The notes under the pieces were generated by a model. The model searched no databases, was not told the origin of the DNA, and saw only the letters and a program-made list of their open reading frames with translations. A program made the translations under genes and the position numbers. Positions 6,266-7,973 of a DNA stretch of 7,973 nt are shown piece by piece (within the stretch, counting starts at the first letter, position 1; every line of letters starts with the position of its first letter). This stretch comes from Candidatus Paceibacter sp. GTDB lineage: Bacteria; Patescibacteriota; Minisyncoccia; UBA6257; HR35. Location of the stretch: assembly GCA_023255765.1 (NCBI GenBank), contig JAGDVT010000034.1:1-7973 (forward strand). Reading direction: 5' to 3'.

Positions 6266-7707
6266 TGAGAAATTAATATATCTCCTACTTCTATATCTGT
6301 TTTTGTATTAACAATTAAACCACAGAGGTTGCCTTCTAAAACTTCCTTAACAGGTATTTTATTGCTTTCTAAGCTTATTATTTTACCTTTCCCTATTATG
6401 CTATTTTCTCGAATTATTAAAACTCTATCATTAAGAGATATTGTGCCTGATATAACCTTCCCGCCAACTGTTTTCTTGGTCGAAGTTTTGCTGAATGTTG
6501 CTAAAACTTCTAATTTACCTTTTTCTGTTGATTCAGTTCTTTTTATTTCTATTAATTCCTTCAAAATTTCTTCTAATTCGTATATGACCTTTGTTTCTAT
6601 TAATTTTATATTTAACGTGTTAATTTCCTCGTAAATAGTTTTGGGATTTTTAAGATTAAACGAGATGATTATAGAATTTGTGTTTTTTGCTAATCTTAAA
6701 TCTTCTATTGTTACTACACCTAAATCTCTTTTTATTATCTTTATTTCTATATTCTCTTCTTCTGCAATTTTTTCTAATAACTTTTGAATTCCTTCTAAAG
6801 ACCCAATTAAGTCTGCTTTTATTATTAAAGAAATTTCTGAAATTTTTTCTTTAGGAGTTATTGTTATAGGTTTCCTGAATATATTTTCTGCTTCTTCTAA
6901 CTCTTTTTTAATTTTTTCTATTTCATCCTTTGATCCTAATTTAAATATTTCTCCAGCAATAGGTAGATCTTCAAATGTTCCTACTAGTATTGGAGAAGAT
7001 GGTTCTGCATATTTTAATGTTTTACCAAAAGGATTTTCTATAAATTTTATTTTACCAAAAGCTGTAGAAGTTATTATGTATTCACCTATATTTACTTTAC
7101 CATCTAACACTATACAACCTGCCAAAATGCCTCTTTTAGGATCTTTTATTGTTTCTAGTATATAACCTTCGCCTTTTTTATTTTCATCATATTTTAGCTC
7201 TAACATTTCTGCCATTATTAAAATTAATTCTAATAAATCATCTATGCCTATACCTTTTAATGCTGATATATTAACTGAGGGTACATCTCCGCCCCAATCT
7301 TCTACAATTATTCCCAATTCGCTTAACTCTTTTTTAACTTTTTCTGGATTTGCATTTGGTTTATCTATTTTATTTATTGCAACTATAAAAGGGAGGTTGT
7401 GCTTTTTTATATGTTCTATAGATTCTATAGTTTGTGGTTTTACTCCCTCATCTGCTGCTATTATTAAAATTGCTATATCGGCAACCTTTGCTCCTTTTTC
7501 TCTTAGCTTATCAAAAACTGCATGTCCTGGAGTATCTATAAATGTTATTTTTTCTCCTTTGTATTCAATTTCGTACGCACTTACTTTTTGTGTTATTCCA
7601 CCTGCTTCTTCTAAGGTAATTTTTGTATTTTGAATTGAATCAAGTAGCGTTGTTTTTCCATGATCTATATGCCCGAATATTGTAACTATCGGAGGTCTTT
7701 TTTTCAT
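6262..7707 (-). CDS. infB: Translation initiation factor IF-2, short form
   Basis: This GTPase brings fMet-tRNA to the 30S subunit and promotes subunit joining. The 481 residues begin directly with the G domain: G1 GHIDHGKT (12-19), switch I EEAGGITQ (33-40), G3 DTPGH (58-62, catalytic His62), G4 NKID (112-115) and G5 SAL (148-150). Domain II (about 175-265), domain III with ADLIGSLEGI (298-307) and C2 (about 395-481, ending VGDILISQ) follow. The N-terminal extension found in E. coli (890 residues) and B. subtilis IF2 is absent; no earlier in-frame start fits, since the upstream leader is A/T-rich and short. In C2, the family's SL-R-R-F-K and ECG strings read SLESNK and LCG, a change in the initiator-tRNA pocket. 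It is the first protein gene after tRNA-Leu, 83 nt downstream, and has no SD. Confidence 0.96.
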   Translation of the reverse strand: MKKRPPIVTIFGHIDHGKTTLLDSIQNTKITLEEAGGITQKVSAYEIEYKGEKITFIDTPGHAVFDKLREKGAKVADIAILIIAADEGVKPQTIESIEHIKKHNLPFIVAINKIDKPNANPEKVKKELSELGIIVEDWGGDVPSVNISALKGIGIDDLLELILIMAEMLELKYDENKKGEGYILETIKDPKRGILAGCIVLDGKVNIGEYIITSTAFGKIKFIENPFGKTLKYAEPSSPILVGTFEDLPIAGEIFKLGSKDEIEKIKKELEEAENIFRKPITITPKEKISEISLIIKADLIGSLEGIQKLLEKIAEEENIEIKIIKRDLGVVTIEDLRLAKNTNSIIISFNLKNPKTIYEEINTLNIKLIETKVIYELEEILKELIEIKRTESTEKGKLEVLATFSKTSTKKTVGGKVISGTISLNDRVLIIRENSIIGKGKIISLESNKIPVKEVLEGNLCGLIVNTKTDIEVGDILISQ

Positions 7708-7790
7708 TTTTTAACTAAAAATTAAAAAAATAAATTGGAAGTAAAAAAATTTTAAATTTGTATATTTTTAATTAATTTTTTAAATAATTT

Positions 7791-7875
7791 TGCCCGGGGA
7801 GGGACTCGAACCCTCACGGGTATAAAACCCACTGGTCCCTAAAACCAGCGCGTCTTCCAATTCCGCCACCCGGGC
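7791..7875 (-). tRNA. tRNA-Leu (anticodon UAG)
   Basis: The 85-nt gene folds as a class II cloverleaf. The acceptor GCCCGGG/CCCGGGC pairs perfectly with discriminator A73. The D arm has GCG/CGC and a loop containing GG. The anticodon stem CTGGT/ACCAG closes the loop TTTAGGG, with TAG at positions 34-36 and G37. A long variable arm (GGGT...ACCC) and the T arm GAGGG-TTCGAGT-CCCTC complete it. UAG can read CUN leucine codons. CCA is not encoded: the 3' end is followed by AAAT. It lies upstream of infB on the same strand and may share its transcript. Confidence 0.96.
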
Positions 7876-7973
7876 ATATATTCCTCTTGGCCACACCTTC
7901 CCCGCACCACCCCACCCACCACCTAGAATCCATAGGGAGGATGGGATTTCATCCCCTCCTCCCTGCATGGCGC
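7876..7973 (-). other. GC-rich, gene-free island upstream of tRNA-Leu (runs to window edge)
   Basis: This tract is roughly 60% G+C by eye in a genome region that is otherwise strongly A/T. The minus strand is rich in G, with a run of GG, GGG and GGGG blocks separated by single bases (7899-7923) and the hairpin at 7935-7963. I recognise no RNase P, SRP, tmRNA, 5S or rRNA signature. In AT-rich genomes such islands often mark structured RNAs, but it could also be a leader, the 3' end of an upstream gene or a repeat. The frame through the tRNA on this strand is not a credible protein. Confidence 0.45.
7935..7963 (-). repeat. Strong GC-rich inverted repeat (hairpin)
   Basis: Arms 7935-7941 and 7957-7963 (GGGAGGA/TCCTCCC) pair over 7 bp. 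After one mismatch (7942 with 7956), five more pairs form (7943-7947 with 7951-7955) around a 3-nt loop. On the minus strand it is followed by TATGGATTC rather than a T run, and on the plus strand by TGCATGG, so it is not a classical intrinsic terminator in either direction. It may be a helix of a structured RNA. Confidence 0.6.

Noticed and set aside
7244..7633. Plus-strand open frame of 129 codons opposite infB
   Set aside because: It mirrors the conserved G domain and has no family signature. The frames at 6123-6311 and 6329-6634 were rejected for the same reason.
2242..7707. Recoded UGA (glycine code of Gracilibacteria/Absconditabacteria)
   Set aside because: TGA closes ftsK, rbfA and infB at the expected family ends and Trp is coded by TGG, so code 11 fits.
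7708..7790. Separate infB promoter (TATACA at 7759-7764) or weak A/T terminator (7742-7759) after the tRNA
   Set aside because: The -35 position (TTATTT) matches poorly and the A/T stem is only about 4 bp; such patterns are expected by chance in this composition.
7780..7968. Minus-strand open frame of 62 codons
   Set aside because: It runs straight through tRNA-Leu and the GC-rich island; the apparent peptide is a translation of the tRNA.
1..7973. CRISPR array, insertion sequence, prophage or toxin-antitoxin genes
   Set aside because: No regularly spaced repeats, transposase, integrase or small toxin-antitoxin pair was seen; the genes are housekeeping plus one surface protein.

Overview
The window looks like part of an AT-rich genome from the Candidate Phyla Radiation (Patescibacteria), perhaps a Parcubacteria-like lineage. 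This is an inference. It rests on strong A/T bias, very tight packing with 4-nt ATGA overlaps, an initiation factor IF2 cut down to its G domain and C-terminal part, a RodZ-like HTH protein with a beta-sandwich tail, a secreted protein with a peptidoglycan-binding domain, and a tRNA without encoded CCA. TGA ends ftsK, rbfA and infB, so the UGA=Gly code of Gracilibacteria/Absconditabacteria does not apply.

Left part (1-2241): a minus-strand gene for a secreted, modular surface protein begins at 1987 and runs off the left edge, with 662 codons visible and no stop. A roughly 250-nt AT-rich region separates it from ftsK. That region carries two minus-strand promoters that share a conserved layout, a 5'-UTR hairpin, one perfect DnaA box, and a -10 box so close to the ftsK ATG that its mRNA may be leaderless.

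Middle (2242-4939, plus strand): ftsK (four-helix membrane anchor, motor, gamma DNA-reading domain) overlaps a small RodZ-like membrane protein. The pair links chromosome translocation at division with a probable envelope or cytoskeleton factor. It converges on the next operon with an 8-nt overlap of coding 3' ends and no recognisable terminator.

Right part (4932-7973, minus strand): tRNA-Leu(UAG), then infB, rbfA and ychF in transcription order, the last three joined by ATGA overlaps. This is a translation and ribosome-maturation operon: initiator tRNA delivery, 30S maturation and a ribosome-associated P-loop ATPase/GTPase. The last 98 nt, upstream of the tRNA, are sharply GC-rich and hold a strong hairpin and a G-rich tract that no gene explains.

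The most interesting points are the duplicated promoter architecture in the divergent region, near-perfect Shine-Dalgarno sites inside ftsK and rbfA in contrast to their absence at most gene starts, and altered key motifs in YchF and IF2. I found no clear sign of a wholly new defence or mobile system.
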